Assembly: GCA_033002965.1 (NCBI GenBank)
Contig: JAURVB010002099.1
Location: 124,001-188,000 of the forward strand
Reading direction: 5' to 3'
Length of the DNA stretch: 64,000 bases
From: Piper betle
Taxonomy: Eukaryota; Streptophyta; Magnoliopsida; Piperales; Piperaceae
Below are positions 33,801-46,030 of the stretch, piece by piece (the first letter of the stretch is position 1; the number at the start of each line of letters is the position of its first letter). A program made the translations under genes and the position numbers. A model generated the notes under the pieces. The model saw nothing but the letters and a program-made list of their open reading frames with translations, was not told where the DNA came from and ran no database searches.

Positions 33801-36598
33801 ATTAATCAGTTTTTTGTGAATACTTGGGAGCGACATGGCAGTGACATCCGACCAGATGTTCCTTTGCCTGATTTGTGGCCCCCATATACGGGGAGTGAAC
33901 ATGAGGGTAGGCATCAGTCAGGTATCAAAAAGAAAGGTGAAAGCATTCCTCCTGCGTCTCAAACTGAGAAATCGGTTATCTTCCATGGCACACTGCTCCA
34001 ACCTCCTGAAGATACAAGTCATTACAATGAATATTTGCCTATAGTAACCTCTCCTAGAGCGATTTCTCATGGTCAGAGCCATAATATACATACAAAAGAA
34101 AAGTACTCTTGTGGCTACAATCAAGCTGCTATTTCCAATGATGCATTACAGGTTGAAAATAACACTGCGCTTTCATCAGGCCATGTGTCTGGTGAGCATG
34201 AACGTTTCTAGTAGGCATCTTTTTGTCAGGACAAGATCAAGTCCTCGGCTTATTGACCAAAGTGTCGAGGATTTTCCTAGGGGGAAGCGTAACAGATTTC
34301 TAGACAGTGGAAAGAACCATTACTTCTCTACCAGTGGTAGAGGAAAGAGTTTTGTAAATGCTGAAGTTTCAACTGACAGTCATAGAGCCAGGTCATCACA
34401 TATATCATTGCCATTGTCATCTTCAGTTTTCACTTCAATGGGCTATGGTCAGAGGAATTTGGGTGGCATAGCTACCGCAAATGGTCCTCTGGTGGATTCT
34501 TCACGGCTATCCAATGGGCGACCATTTCCTAGAGATGTTTCTCCTTCCCCTGTACTCCATTACATATCTACTGTAGGAATGGCTTCAAAATCAGAAGAAA
34601 TTCTTGAATCTGGTGATGATAATTCTGGATTGGTGAATTCCATCCAGAAGGATAGTGATGGCCGTTGGCTTGACCAAGATGATTGTACCAGAAGACGTTT
34701 CAACTATGAGAATGGCAATATTCATATGACTCAACCGGATGAAGAGAAAGCACCAGCAGCAATGGCTTATATTTCTTTAAGTGGTAATAGTTTTAGCGGC
34801 TATTACATGAGAGAGACGCATAAATTTTTTGAAGAAAGGAAAGGGCAGATTGGGGAAGATTCTGTTGATAGTCTACCTCCTCTAAGCTGTCAAGGAAATG
34901 ATAACTTCTTGTCAGATCAAAATTCTAACATGAAATATATGCCTGAATCTCAGACTGGTACTTCAAGAACCAAACCTGGGTCTGAAAGTTCTTGGGATGG
35001 ATCATCTGCCAGAAGTTCCAAGTCAAGGAGGGATAAACGAGGAAGAAAGATTAGTACCTCATCAGCACCTTCTACTAATAGTGAACTTAAGGGTGGCTGG
35101 CACCATGAAAGACCCTCATCTGATAGAGCTTCGTTTCATGCAGATGATAATAGAGATTGGGTTCCATTGTCAACAGTTGATACTGATATGGTGGATAAAA
35201 TCTCAGAGCCTGCATCTATTTGGCCATTGTCTCTTCAGAACCAGCAGCTAGCTGTTTCTAGTAACTCACAAATGAGTGGCTTAGACTCTGTAATGCCTGT
35301 TGCCTCAGTTCTTGTTAATTCAAGCTCAAGTCAGAAATCCATGGATAATTCTGGATTAGTGCCCATCAAATTCTATCCGACCATATTTTTTCCTGTTTAT
35401 GATTTTCCTGCAGAAACTGTGAACTCTGAAAGCTTGACTGGCCATTCTGATATACATGATGCAATAGATAGCAGCAGCGATGTTAGTCAGACTAATACCG
35501 AGGACACTAATGTTGCAGAGAGCCTTAATCAATCAAAGATGTCTGCTTCTAGTTCTGCCAAATGTTTTTCAGATAAGCACATTGAAGAGCGCCTAAAGCG
35601 TGACATTCTTAACAGCGATTTTGTTAGCCATTGGCAAAATCTTCAATACGGCCGATTCTGCCAACATACTCGACACCGTGATTCAGGCATTTGTACTTCG
35701 TCTGGTACATTTCCACAAATGTATTCCCCGTGGGAGGGTCCTGAAAGACCTATATCATCAGATACGGATCTGTTTGCCAGGATGATGGGGTGTGGGCCAC
35801 ATTTGGTTCCAGTTTCTCTTCAGCCTGGCTCTTGTCAACCTCCCGTAGGGTTATATGAATATCAGCGGTATCGACATGAGGTACCCAAATGTCGCAATGG
35901 TACTGGAACATATCTGCCTAATTCTGTAAGATATGATTTTGTTTTAGCTCCCTTGTAGATATTGACTTTTTTTCGCTTTAGGTTGACGTAGTTCCATTTT
36001 TTATCGTCAGGTTTCTTACAGGGAAAGAGAATCTTCCCATAGTAGAGGTCAGAGGGGAAATTATGACGATCAGAAAAGTAAGCATGTGGAGACCAAAGTA
36101 AACCGGAATGTGGGTTCAAACACTCGGCTTTCTGGATACATTCAGGAAAGGAACCAAACTGAGAAGCAAAATTTTAGGCCTGGTCATCTTGGTACATCTG
36201 AAACTCGTAAAGATCGGCAACGTGTGTCACGCAAACTTGAAGGCCAAAATAAATCATTTGGCTCTTCCAACTCTGTCCATGCTAACTCAGCATATGGCTT
36301 GCGTGGATATTCGTCTGTGAGCTCAAATGTGGTTGCCTCACCTGGCCCAACTGTGCCACCCGTGGTCATGTTTTATCCATACGATTCCAATGTTGGTGGT
36401 TGTAGCCTTCCACCCAATCAGCCTAAATTTGGTTCTTTTGGGCGAGCCACATTTTCAAGAGAAAATGAAGGTCCACAGCCTGTTGTTGATCCCATTAAAG
36501 CTGCCTGTGCAAAGAGTCATGGTACATATCCTGCAGGATCTTCTTCGGCACGTTCGTCTCCAGACAATCCCTCCAGACCGCATATTCTACGGTACTAG
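30869..36598 (+). CDS. Nucleotidyltransferase, PAP/OAS1 substrate-binding domain family
   Basis: Eight coding exons: 30869-31098, 31561-31747, 32699-32791, 32875-33057, 33171-33273, 33357-33536, 33709-35925 and 36011-36598, about 1,260 residues, all with GT-AG introns. The N-terminal half is a polymerase-beta-like nucleotidyltransferase: VFTFGSVPLKTYLPDGDIDL contains the GS...DxD catalytic signature, followed by DISFNQLGGLCTLCFLDE and SVILIKAWCYYESRILGAHH. The long exon 7 is low-complexity and Ser-rich. The family resembles Arabidopsis At3g61690-type proteins, with an RNA-tailing-like role that is only inferred. Three 1-base frameshifts interrupt it: a missing G at 30951-30952 (before LDVERW), an extra A at 31684-31686 (creating TAG) and an extra T at 34205-34207. 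Beyond each one the family sequence resumes cleanly. Confidence 0.88.
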
Positions 36599-38321
36599 CA
36601 ATTTTTAAAGTTCCTTATTATGAACTTCTCATGTAGATGTCTCTTCTTTAGGGAAAGAAATGCAAAGCCTTCTCCATGCTGGGAATTCTGTGTGCACCCT
36701 TTTGGACTGTGCTTTCCGCATCGTTAAGTTAGTTAATAAAAAAAATGTCAGTGTAAATTAGATGTTAATATTTTTTATTTAATTATGCTTTTCCTGAAAA
36801 TATTGTGATTGTATTTGTGATGATAGTTTGGTTTAACTTCTGACTAGGGGTATTTGACCATTTTGTCAGATCTGTGGCTTCAAGGAATATTTTAGCTGAA
36901 AGATGAAAATTTTCCACTCCTTGTATTTTCAAACAGTGGAGGGAGGGGTGATGTTGGTCAGCTTGGTTAACTTTTCAATCAAAACCAACCCGTTTTCAGA
37001 ATTACTTCGTGTCACGACTGTAACGAGATTGGGTCAAAGTTTTTGCCTTGTCTCTGTAGAAAGTGTGGTAGCCTCTCTCATCTACCTTAGTTTCTTTCTG
37101 CATGTCCACTAAGTCAGTTTTAGCTGTCCTTTTATCTGGCTATTAGCAAAGCAAGGAGTTTCAGGATGTAAAAGGGTAATGTAGTGGTGGGGTTTCCATC
37201 ACTGCTCTCCACTCTAAGAATGTTTCAACTGGAGCTTCCGCCTTATATTTTTTCCACTCTAGGGTTTTATTTTTGTCACAGTAGTAGTGGGTTATCTGGC
37301 TGTAACATTTTCTTTCCTGACAGGAGTTGCTTCTTTCTCCATTTAGAGCTGACATTCAAACATTATATGTAGCATACGAATTGTAAGATAGATGAGATTA
37401 AATGGAGGAAAAAATATAGAAGAGCTATTCTCTTCTTTTTTTCAAATGTCGTGTTTTTGTTAAAGTTAATCATACCGTGTATATTGTAGACTTTGATGCA
37501 TTATGCAAGAGAAATATCCAAATTAACAACTATCCCTAGAATATTAAAGACATAATGAAGAACAAGATAAATAAACGGTTCTCGCCGTCTTTCAAATCAT
37601 TCAAAATTCAAGTTAGTACAATCAAGTTAGTTTTATATTAGGAAAAAATTAACGTGAGATACGCCTCATATGCTTTATATGGTCTATATATCTAATTTGA
37701 ACCTTTTTAATGGGACCTATAAAATGAGATTTATATGTATAAAAATTAGAGTGTATAAGTATGAGACTAATAAAATTTTATTTTTTTTTATATTAATATG
37801 GCCTATTTCTAAGTTTTTTTAGAGATGCACTAGGTAATATATATATTAAAATTATTTTTATTATAATTACTTTGATAATAAAGATGAAAGGGTTAGAAAC
37901 ATTAGCTTAAATTTAAAATTTATAATTATCCTTATTATTTATTTTTCTATTTAATTATGTACATTTTGAGTAGAGTAACCCATTAAACTAATTCAAATAA
38001 TAGTTGCAGTTCGTATAAAGTATATAAGGTGTATCTCATATAGACATGGCTCTATTTATAAGTAAACAAAATAACACTCTTAATAAATGCATTGCATTTT
38101 GTTTATGTAACTTTTTTATATTTTCGCATACAATATAAAGATGTCTCTTCAAAAAGTATATATAGGGTTTAGCCATTTTCTCTAAAAATTAATGGCTCTT
38201 TCATTTACTCTGATCTTCTCGTGTGATTCAGCTTCTAGCATGTGTTACGCATCCCCTCAGGCTACCTCTCTTTGTAAGAATTTGTTGGATTGAAGAATTT
38301 GTTTTTGGAAATTTAGAGTCC
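36599..38321. other. 3' UTR of the nucleotidyltransferase gene, then AT-rich DNA
   Basis: The first few hundred bases are presumably 3' UTR. No reading frame is supported. The expected first exon of a P3 ribosomal protein gene was looked for here and not found. Confidence 0.5.
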
Positions 38322-38665
38322 GTTTGATTGGCATGAAAATATTTATTGTAAATAAAAAATTCATAAAAAAATATAAATACAATAAAATAAAATAACATAA
38401 GTTTTAATTTTTTTTATATATTTGAATAATAAGAAAATAAGATGACAATGAAATATTAATTCTCATATGCATGAATCTACCAAAATTTCTCTAATTTTTT
38501 ATATTTTTTGTAAAAAATTGTTGCTTGTAAAATTTTAACAGAGACGTGTTTTTACTTTGACTGAAATTAAATTTATTTTGACCAAATTTCAAGATATTTA
38601 AAATTTTTTATCTCTAAATTTTATATTGAGGAACAAACTATTAGAAACAAATCGATGTTCAAATT
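38322..38665. repeat. Single-arm copy of the fold-back repeat family at 59.6-60.4 kb
   Basis: Starts GAGTCCGTTTGATTGGCATG and contains ATATTTGAATAATAAGAAAA and GACCAAATTTCAAGATATTT. The same order of motifs is found in the element at 59,940-60,356 (ATATTTGGATAATAGGAAAA, GACTAAATTTCAAGACATCT). It ends just upstream of the orphan P3 exon. Confidence 0.55.
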
Positions 38666-38729
38666 TAAACAATCTTATATTTTATACCTTCACCTGGATT
38701 TTGACTTGCTGCTGTTTTTGATATTTTAG

Positions 38730-38894
38730 GTGATTATTGGAGGTGGCAGCGGTCGGGCATTCATTGGAGGTGGAGGTGCTGCAGCTGCACCGGCTGGCTC
38801 ACTAGGTGCTGCGGTAGAGGCGCCTCCAGCGGAGGAGAAGAAGGAAGAGAAAGAAGAAAGTGACGATGACATGGGTTTCTCTCTGTTTGATTAA
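38730..38894 (+). pseudogene. Orphan last exon of acidic ribosomal stalk protein P3
   Basis: An open 54-codon stretch preceded by a good acceptor (TATTTTAG|GTG). It reads [20 protein letters not shown], then [20 protein letters not shown] and ends SLFD. The acidic tail [14 protein letters not shown] is the hallmark of P-stalk proteins, and the VIIGGG...FIGGG start is specific to the plant P3 type. P3 proteins form the lateral stalk of the 60S subunit and recruit translation GTPases. The first exon (the MGVFTFV-type N-terminus) was not found within 2 kb upstream, so this is a fragment. A transposon-like repeat ends 65 bp upstream, which could mark the breakpoint. A very long first intron reaching beyond the neighbouring gene is unlikely but not excluded. 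Confidence 0.8.
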
Positions 38895-39329
38895 TTTGCC
38901 AATCTAAGTTTTCCTTAATTTTTTGTACACTGTTGGGCTGCTTTTTACATTGACATGCTGAATTTCCTAGCATTGAATTGCTAAACCTTGGTCATATTAA
39001 TATGTATGAAAAGTGGTTCATGTTGCACTGACGACGCATCCTCTATTACGGTGATAAAGCTCACTTTTGCATTTCAATTACGATGACAATTGGTTTATTT
39101 ATTTAAGATGTATATTGATCTGATGGAAGAAAACGTGCTAGACGTTAGATTTTGTTTGAAAAAGTCGGTAATTCCCAAGAGCAAGCAGGATTAAAAGACG
39201 AGACTCTTCGACCATATAGTCAGACGTTGGTGCGGCCAATTTTATAGTTTCTGCTGCGCGTAATTGCTCTAAACCTTCGGCAATCTATGTCCAGTCGGAT
39301 TAGAGGCATGTTGACCTGTCATTAGGTGT

Positions 39330-39720
39330 TAACTGGTGAGCGAGCTCGACATATATTCGTGAGCTCGAATACACAGCTCGATTCATGAGTTAGAAGTACC
39401 TCAGTTAGATTAAATATTATCAAAGAAGATTGAACCTACAACCTTGAGATCATCAACTTAATACTTACCATCTCAACTATCTAACTTCATTTATTATTAT
39501 ATTATATATATATATAAAAGATATAAGATATAATATAAAAACTATATTATTATATTATTTTATCGAATCGAGTAAAACACAACCTTACTCAAGTTTAACT
39601 TATAAGATTCGATTTCAAACTCGAACATTTAAACGTCGAGTTTCGAATCAAATCAAACCGAGCCAAATGCTAAATACTCACGAGCTGACTTACTCAATTA
39701 GTAACCCTAATTAATTAACA
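39330..39720. repeat. GAGCTCGA-type MITE-like element
   Basis: Clusters of GAGCTCGA/TCGAGCTC-like and CTCGA motifs at both ends of a 390 bp AT-rich stretch (GAGCGAGCTCGAC at the left, CACGAGCTGACTTACTC at the right), with an internal (TA)n tract. This arrangement is common in plant MITEs. Exact ends and target duplication were not resolved. Confidence 0.4.
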
Positions 39721-39910
39721 GGTTTGTACACCCTCTACCACCACTTGGCAAGTAACAGTAGCATTTTTTAATTTTATTTTTTAACATCGGTTAATGCAAG
39801 ATGTTGGGTCTTTGGTTCACATACATTAAAAAATGGGCTAGGTTCATAAATATCACCGGCTTAGAATTTTCTACTTCCCATTTCCACCACACTGTGGTCG
39901 CTACTGCTCC

Positions 39911-40265
39911 ATGAGCATGGACGAGTTCCTCACCCACGTTTGGGATGCAGACGACACCAGCTTCCCCACTGTTGGCATCGGCCTCACCTCCAGTGCGAGG
40001 AGCCCCGATGATGCTGCCGAAAAGCCTCCAGGCCGTCAGAACAGCCTCTCCCGGCAGGGGCCATTCACCCTCCCCGTCCGACTCTCTGACAAGACGGCAG
40101 AGGAGCTCTGGTCCGAGATTCAGAGAAGTGCGCAGGTCGACCACAACCACGACAAGCATGGCGGCAGTAGCCAACGCTGGTCAGCAATTAACGTTCCAGA
40201 AGGTGACAGTGGACTTCTTGATCGAGGCCGGATTTATTCCCAATTTAAAAGGAATTTACGATTAA
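39911..40265 (+). pseudogene. N-terminal fragment of an ABI5/ABF-like group A bZIP gene
   Basis: Starts MSMDEFLTHVWDADD and contains NSLSRQGPFTLPVRLSDKTA followed by EELWSEIQ, matching the conserved C1 and C2 phosphorylation motifs of ABA-responsive group A bZIP factors. A third conserved block, QQLTFQKVTVDFLIEAGF (compare TLEDFLxxAG), follows in another frame, so at least one frameshift lies near 40,150-40,170. Similarity ends at about 40,240, and no basic region or leucine zipper follows before the Pumilio gene, so DNA binding is not encoded. Group A bZIPs mediate ABA-controlled transcription, but this copy cannot. It is best read as a truncated gene fragment next to another orphan exon (P3). 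Confidence 0.75.
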
Positions 40266-40457
40266 TTGATAAATCGTACATTACAGTGGGTTATATATAC
40301 CCTTCACGTTAGATTGATATACAGTCACGCACGACCATTTATACACAGCAAAGATTTATCTCCATCGGCACGAGCTCATCTCCCGGAAATAAGGTTGAAA
40401 AATGGACGCACCTACATCTGACCGGTTTCTCGGTTGCTATATCACACCTAGCATACT

Positions 40458-40479
40458 TTATATATATATATATATATAC
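40458..40479. repeat. (TA)n microsatellite
   Basis: About ten TA repeats, downstream of the Pumilio stop codon. Confidence 0.85.
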
Positions 40480-40690
40480 ATATACACACCAAATGCTGCA
40501 ATGCAGCGCTGCTGTGCAGTCTCCTACATATCAAAGGCTACAATATTTTAGATACATACAAAACCACCCTCCTAAGCCTACCGCTCCTTACAGCCTATCG
40601 ACGTTGAATCTTTGATCACAAGCAATAATCAGCAGCCTATGTACCTGAAAGGAAATAGAGTATTTTTTTGGCTCCGCATCTTTCACTCTA

Positions 40691-43600
40691 TCATTGCTCA
40701 GAGAGCTTCGTTTCTGCATTATCCGATGCCAAGTTAGTAGATAAATTTGCAAGAAATACCAACTTAAAAGAACCAGATGCAAGGCCCATGATCAAAATGG
40801 CGGCACAAAGATAACAATATTTTCTGGAAAGCAATATTAATGAAATTAAAACACATACTCCAAATAAGGTGTAAAATGATTTCTGACCTTCACCAGAAAG
40901 CTGTTCAACACGTGCAACAATGTGTTTACCATATGTATACTTCTTCAGCGCAGGAAGGTGAATTCTAATGCGGTCAAGCAACAGTTCTCTTCGATTGTCT
41001 GTACATGTCTCAAGAATTTTCTGTACTACATAATTTGCAAACTGGTCTTTCATCATTATCTGCATATAAGGCAATGAATAATCAAGCACACATGACCTCT
41101 ACATAAAACATAAAATGACAATGAATCTCATGTTTAACAAGTTCTAGGATCAACGTTTGTGCAGCTTTTCATATCGTAAATGCAACAGGTCACTAGCATG
41201 ATATATATATATATATATGCTAGAAATTGAAAGGACAAACCCGGAAAAAGTATTCCAGAAGAATCCTGGAGTTCACATTTGAATGAATGAACACAGCACA
41301 ATACCTACCAATAAGTTATCATTTCCTTCCGTTTGTCCGACTATTTCACCAATCAACAGATCCCGTTCTGCAACATCACCAAACTCTAAACATTTTTCAA
41401 TGACATTGGAAGCAAATTTATGCTGGCTCAACTGCACAATTTGCCCGGCCAATTTATTAATAATCTGACTTCTTTCATAAGACTTGCCCCTTTCCAAAAG
41501 GTGCTGCATCATAGGTAAAAACAAGTTAATTTTAAAATAATTGCACCCACAACAATACAAGCACTTACAACTTTTAGGTCATATTAACCTATTTTACCAT
41601 GTTATTCACCTTCAATTAAATGCCAAGAAAGACAAGCAAAGCCACAATACCTGAGTAACATAGTTGCCATACTGGTCTTGAGCAAGAGAACAAACTGACT
41701 GAAGTATCTCATCAATAAGACACTGAATCTGCTGCTCATCAGAACAGTGCTCCAGAATTCTCTAAAATAAGTGGGAAAATGGAGATCATAAAACAAAGAC
41801 ATTAAAAAGGAAAAAGTAAGCACACAGCACCCTTACAAAAGTTGTCTGCAGATTACCTGGATAACTCGGCAACCATAAGGATGTGTAGACAGTGTTCCAA
41901 CTTGACCACGAAAAGCAGAAATTATGAATTCAATTTTATCAGTAGGTACACACTCAATGCATTTTTGTATGACATGATTCCCATTTTGATCACGCACACA
42001 TCGCATAACGTGCCCATCAAGCTCATGGACAAGCTCTGTTTTCTGATCAAGCTCAATAACTTCCAGTGCCTGCATCTCGAGCATCAAATAAGGTTAAAAT
42101 ATTGATATCAGCAGCTTGCCAAGAAAATAATGCACCATCCTGGGCATGACATGAAAGTTTAATTCAACCAAGTTCTGTGATCTGAATCATAATGCCCTCA
42201 AAACTTGTGCAAGCACTGCCCTGTATTGATGGTAATAACTAGCTACATCATTAGAGTTGAGATTATTTTTATGTAATCCAATGATAATAAAATTGAAAAG
42301 TTCGCATCTCAATAATTTTTGGACTCCTCCAAAAGTAATGTTATTCCTTTGTAAAATATGCAGGGATCTTCAATATCAGAAGTCGAACAACTCTGTAAGA
42401 AAGTGACTTTCTGCATATTAATACTTCTGTTCAAAATTCCTCATACTTGATCGTCTGCTTAAAACAACACTATGAAGCCTAAAGTAAATACAATTCTAAT
42501 CATCATGCAAATATTGATTTTCCGAAAATGAGAGCACAATAGAACAGACATGAAGACACACTACAAAGGTGCGTGCGGTACTCTTTGATAATTCCACTTG
42601 TAGCAGTTCAATTATATAGGTTATTCATCTTTCCTTCCTTGCTGCTTTGCAATCAAAATTAAAATAAAATTCTGTTACTGTTTCTAAGTTTCCACAACTT
42701 ACACGAACGAAAGCTTAATGCCACAAAATTTTCAGTGTTCATGATTATAATTTTTATTAAATGTGTGACCTATAAGCTTCTCCATAAGAAAGAAACACAC
42801 TGTCAAAGGTAAAAAAACATGATAACGATTCGATACACATGCAGTAGCATACAATTATGCAGTAAAAGTCCAGTAAAAAAGCATCTCAATCATTCCTAAA
42901 CTAAAAAAACAATTGAACTCTATGCTTTTTCCATGCCATCAGACACTTGCAAGACTATAATCACAGAAATGAAGTACATGCATAATATACTAAAAAAAAC
43001 ACAACTAGCTGCATAGAAAACTATTGAACGTTGCCAAGGATAATAACTGGTTACCTCCTTGAGGGGCACAGTTAACCTTTAAAAGGAAGCAGAATAAATT
43101 TCTTTACAATTTTAGAGGGTAAAATTATCAGTTCCATCTATAAATATCAACATCAACATTTAATACCTTCTGAATAACACGGCAACCATACATCTGAAGA
43201 CTTAAAGCTAAAATACGCCCAACAAGCTGTTTCGCAAGTTCTTTCCGCTGTTCTGGGTTTCCATGCTCAAAAAACTACAGATTATTGAGAAACATTCAGC
43301 TCGCATTTATAAAATGTCAGTCTCGCAAAAGGGGGAGGGGGCAAGGAGTTGGGGGAGGGGGAAGAGAGTAAAAATGTACACCCACTCAAATTGAATAGGG
43401 AACTTTGATAATAATATACCTTCTGGATGACATAGTTTCCAAAGACGTCAGTCATTAAAGTAGAAGCATGAGGAAGAACTTCTTGAAAAACAGCTGCCTT
43501 CTCTTCAACACTACAATTTTCAAGCTTCTGCTGTATAAACCTACTCCCGTGTTGGTCAGCACTGGTAACACAAATGTTTACATAACCTTAATATGCAGAT

Positions 43601-46030
43601 AACTGTTTAAACAGTTTAATTCATTTAAACAAATTCCTATAAAAGCTTGCCTCAACTCAACAGTGCGTCCAGCAATATCTGAAAGTTCAAATCTATGTGT
43701 TTTACTTGATTTCAACTCTTCAAGGAAGGAAAATGCTTTATGATCATCAATTTTATCTGCCATCCTCTGTCCAGGCCATCCAGTACATGCTCCAGAATTC
43801 CTGCTGGCACTCACAGGCAATCTAGCACTTTCAACCTTCCTTCCGTGCATATTCATTCCAGTCAATGGTGACCCAGGAAGGCCAGGACTCGCAAGAGGAG
43901 AGGTTGGATACTGCATTAAAACACCCATGCTTGGTGGAATTCTATATGGACTTGGATTAGGAATACCCATTTTTCTTGGAGTCATTATACTTGGACTGGT
44001 CCTAGAAAACTGAAATGCATGATCCATAAAAACAGGACGCGAAGGGCCTCTTGGAGAAGCATACGCGTCTTGACTTCCAATTATGCCTCCCCTTGAGACA
44101 TTAGGAACATAAGGACCAGCTAAATTTTGTGCATCCTCGGATAAATGCTGAAAGTAGTGCATATAAAGAGGATCAGCAAGCGATTGCTGAAATGATAACC
44201 CTGGTTGACCATAATACTTGTACAGCTGTGGCATATCTACTCCAGGAGCAACTGCTCCTCCTGTTGTAAAGCTCACAGGATGTGTATTGAACCCAGTACC
44301 AGCAGAGCTATCATAACCCATTGGCATTGGGCCATGGGGGCCAAATCCAGTCAAATACGGTTGCATAAGTGTAGGGCTTAAAGGAAATCCGCCCATGCCA
44401 TATTGTGGATTATAAACAGATGAAGGCTGCAAGTTCGAGTAAAAGGGACCACCGGAAGCCATATATGTAGTTGCAGTTGCAAAGACCGGTGGTGAAAAAC
44501 CAGAAGTTTGGAGTACTGGTTGCCCCTCCATTGAAAACAACTTGGATGGACCAAGAGATAAATGATCCATCATGCCGTTATAAGATCGCTGTGATGAAAA
44601 ATCACTCATATTAGCCCTAGGCCCTGCTTGGTAAGCAACTTGTGACTGCAAATACTGCTGCGGTATACTATTTTGAGTGAGATGCTGCTGTTCAAGTTGA
44701 TTTACTTCTGGATCAGGCAGATCAGAGATAGTAAGGCCCTTCATCTTCAGAGCAGTGCCATCAGAATCCAGGCTTGCCCCATCACTTCCTTGAATTTCTT
44801 CATGAATGCTACTTGATTCACCTAGTGAACCAAGATCAGGACTTCTCGGCATGTCAGTTTCAGCAACAGCAGAATCACTACTGTGGAAGGATTTGAGAGC
44901 ATGCACACCTGGCATCCCACTGTGGCCCACAGTAGTGACATTCTTGTCTTGAAGATTAATAGCACTCAAAGAAGCTTCATTCAAGTAATTTACATGTGCC
45001 TCCTGAGAACCTGCTCCTTCTGCTGTTGGAGGGCAGGGGGAGCGAGATTTATTGTACACAGGAGAAGGAGTACGTGGAAAATCCTCCTGGAAGATGCGGA
45101 GCCTATCATATTAATAGTTCATACATTTATATTTTACAATAGTAGTAAAGAGAATGATTGTAAATTGTTTTGAACAAATTGTCAACTCAAGATGACACCA
45201 TCACGACAAACATAAACAGGCTAAGGAAAGTTAAAAAACTCCAAATGCTTTCAACCTGCATTACTAAAATATTTGATCATTTATTCATCAAAGAAAAAAA
45301 TATTACTCAGGCAGTATATTTACTTTGGCAGCTAAAACAATAAAACATAGGCTTAGGTTGCAGCAGTGTTGGAAGATAAAATATCTACCTGAATCAGATC
45401 CACCAAGCTTTTATGCCGACCAGCTGGGGAGGCTTCAAAGACCCTTGAAAGAATTCCATGACTTTCAGACCACTCATCAGAAGTATGAGTAGGTGATTTA
45501 TCATCTTCTGGCTCCTCCTTATGTGGGGAAAGAGAAGTTCGTGGCATATATAATGACCCATTTGTGTTATCGTCAAATGAACCCACTCTTCTATTACCTC
45601 CAAAATGACCAATATGGTGTGCTAGATGCCTGTTTTCCCTAGAATTAAGCGGTTGAGGCAATCTTGGATTCAAGTTTACATTGGATAGATAATACGCCAA
45701 GTATGCAGGATCAGAACGGAGTTTTTTCGGAATCAAGATTCTCTATTGAAGTATTTACAGTTGTAAATCTGTCTTGCGTGTGAGCATTTTGTGGATCGAC
45801 AATGTTCCTAATGGCAACCAATGACCCTTCCATACTTGGCGGTGCACTACCACTCCGATTAGGGATAGCATTCTTAACATTTCCATGAAACATGTGGTTC
45901 CCGAACAAAAAACCCAAGTCGTCAGCAGCAATGCTATTGTCAGATGACACCATATTTGATGCGTCATTAATTGACACCCAGTTTCCCCGCCATCACTTCC
46001 CGCCAATATCATTGGAGACTTTGTTGTCAT
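40691..46030 (-). CDS. Pumilio-family (PUF) RNA-binding protein
   Basis: Nine coding exons: 46030-45389, 45086-43651, 43561-43420, 43274-43167, 42069-41857, 41761-41651, 41503-41309, 41059-40888 and 40713-40691, about 950 residues. The N-terminal half is low-complexity with plant Pumilio landmarks: [56 protein letters not shown] and [14 protein letters not shown]. The C-terminal PUF domain contains repeats such as [63 protein letters not shown] and [16 protein letters not shown] proteins bind 3' UTRs and repress or destabilise mRNAs. Two 1-base lesions near the start: a missing A at 45982-45984 and an extra A in T6 (plus strand) at 45722-45727. They compensate in length but leave a stop between them. 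Intron 2 begins with GC (TTGAG|GCAAGC). The ATG lies one base after a 3' splice site, implying an upstream leader exon. Confidence 0.92.
41201..41218. repeat. (AT)n microsatellite in a Pumilio intron
   Basis: Nine AT units within the intron between exons 7 and 8. Confidence 0.85.
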
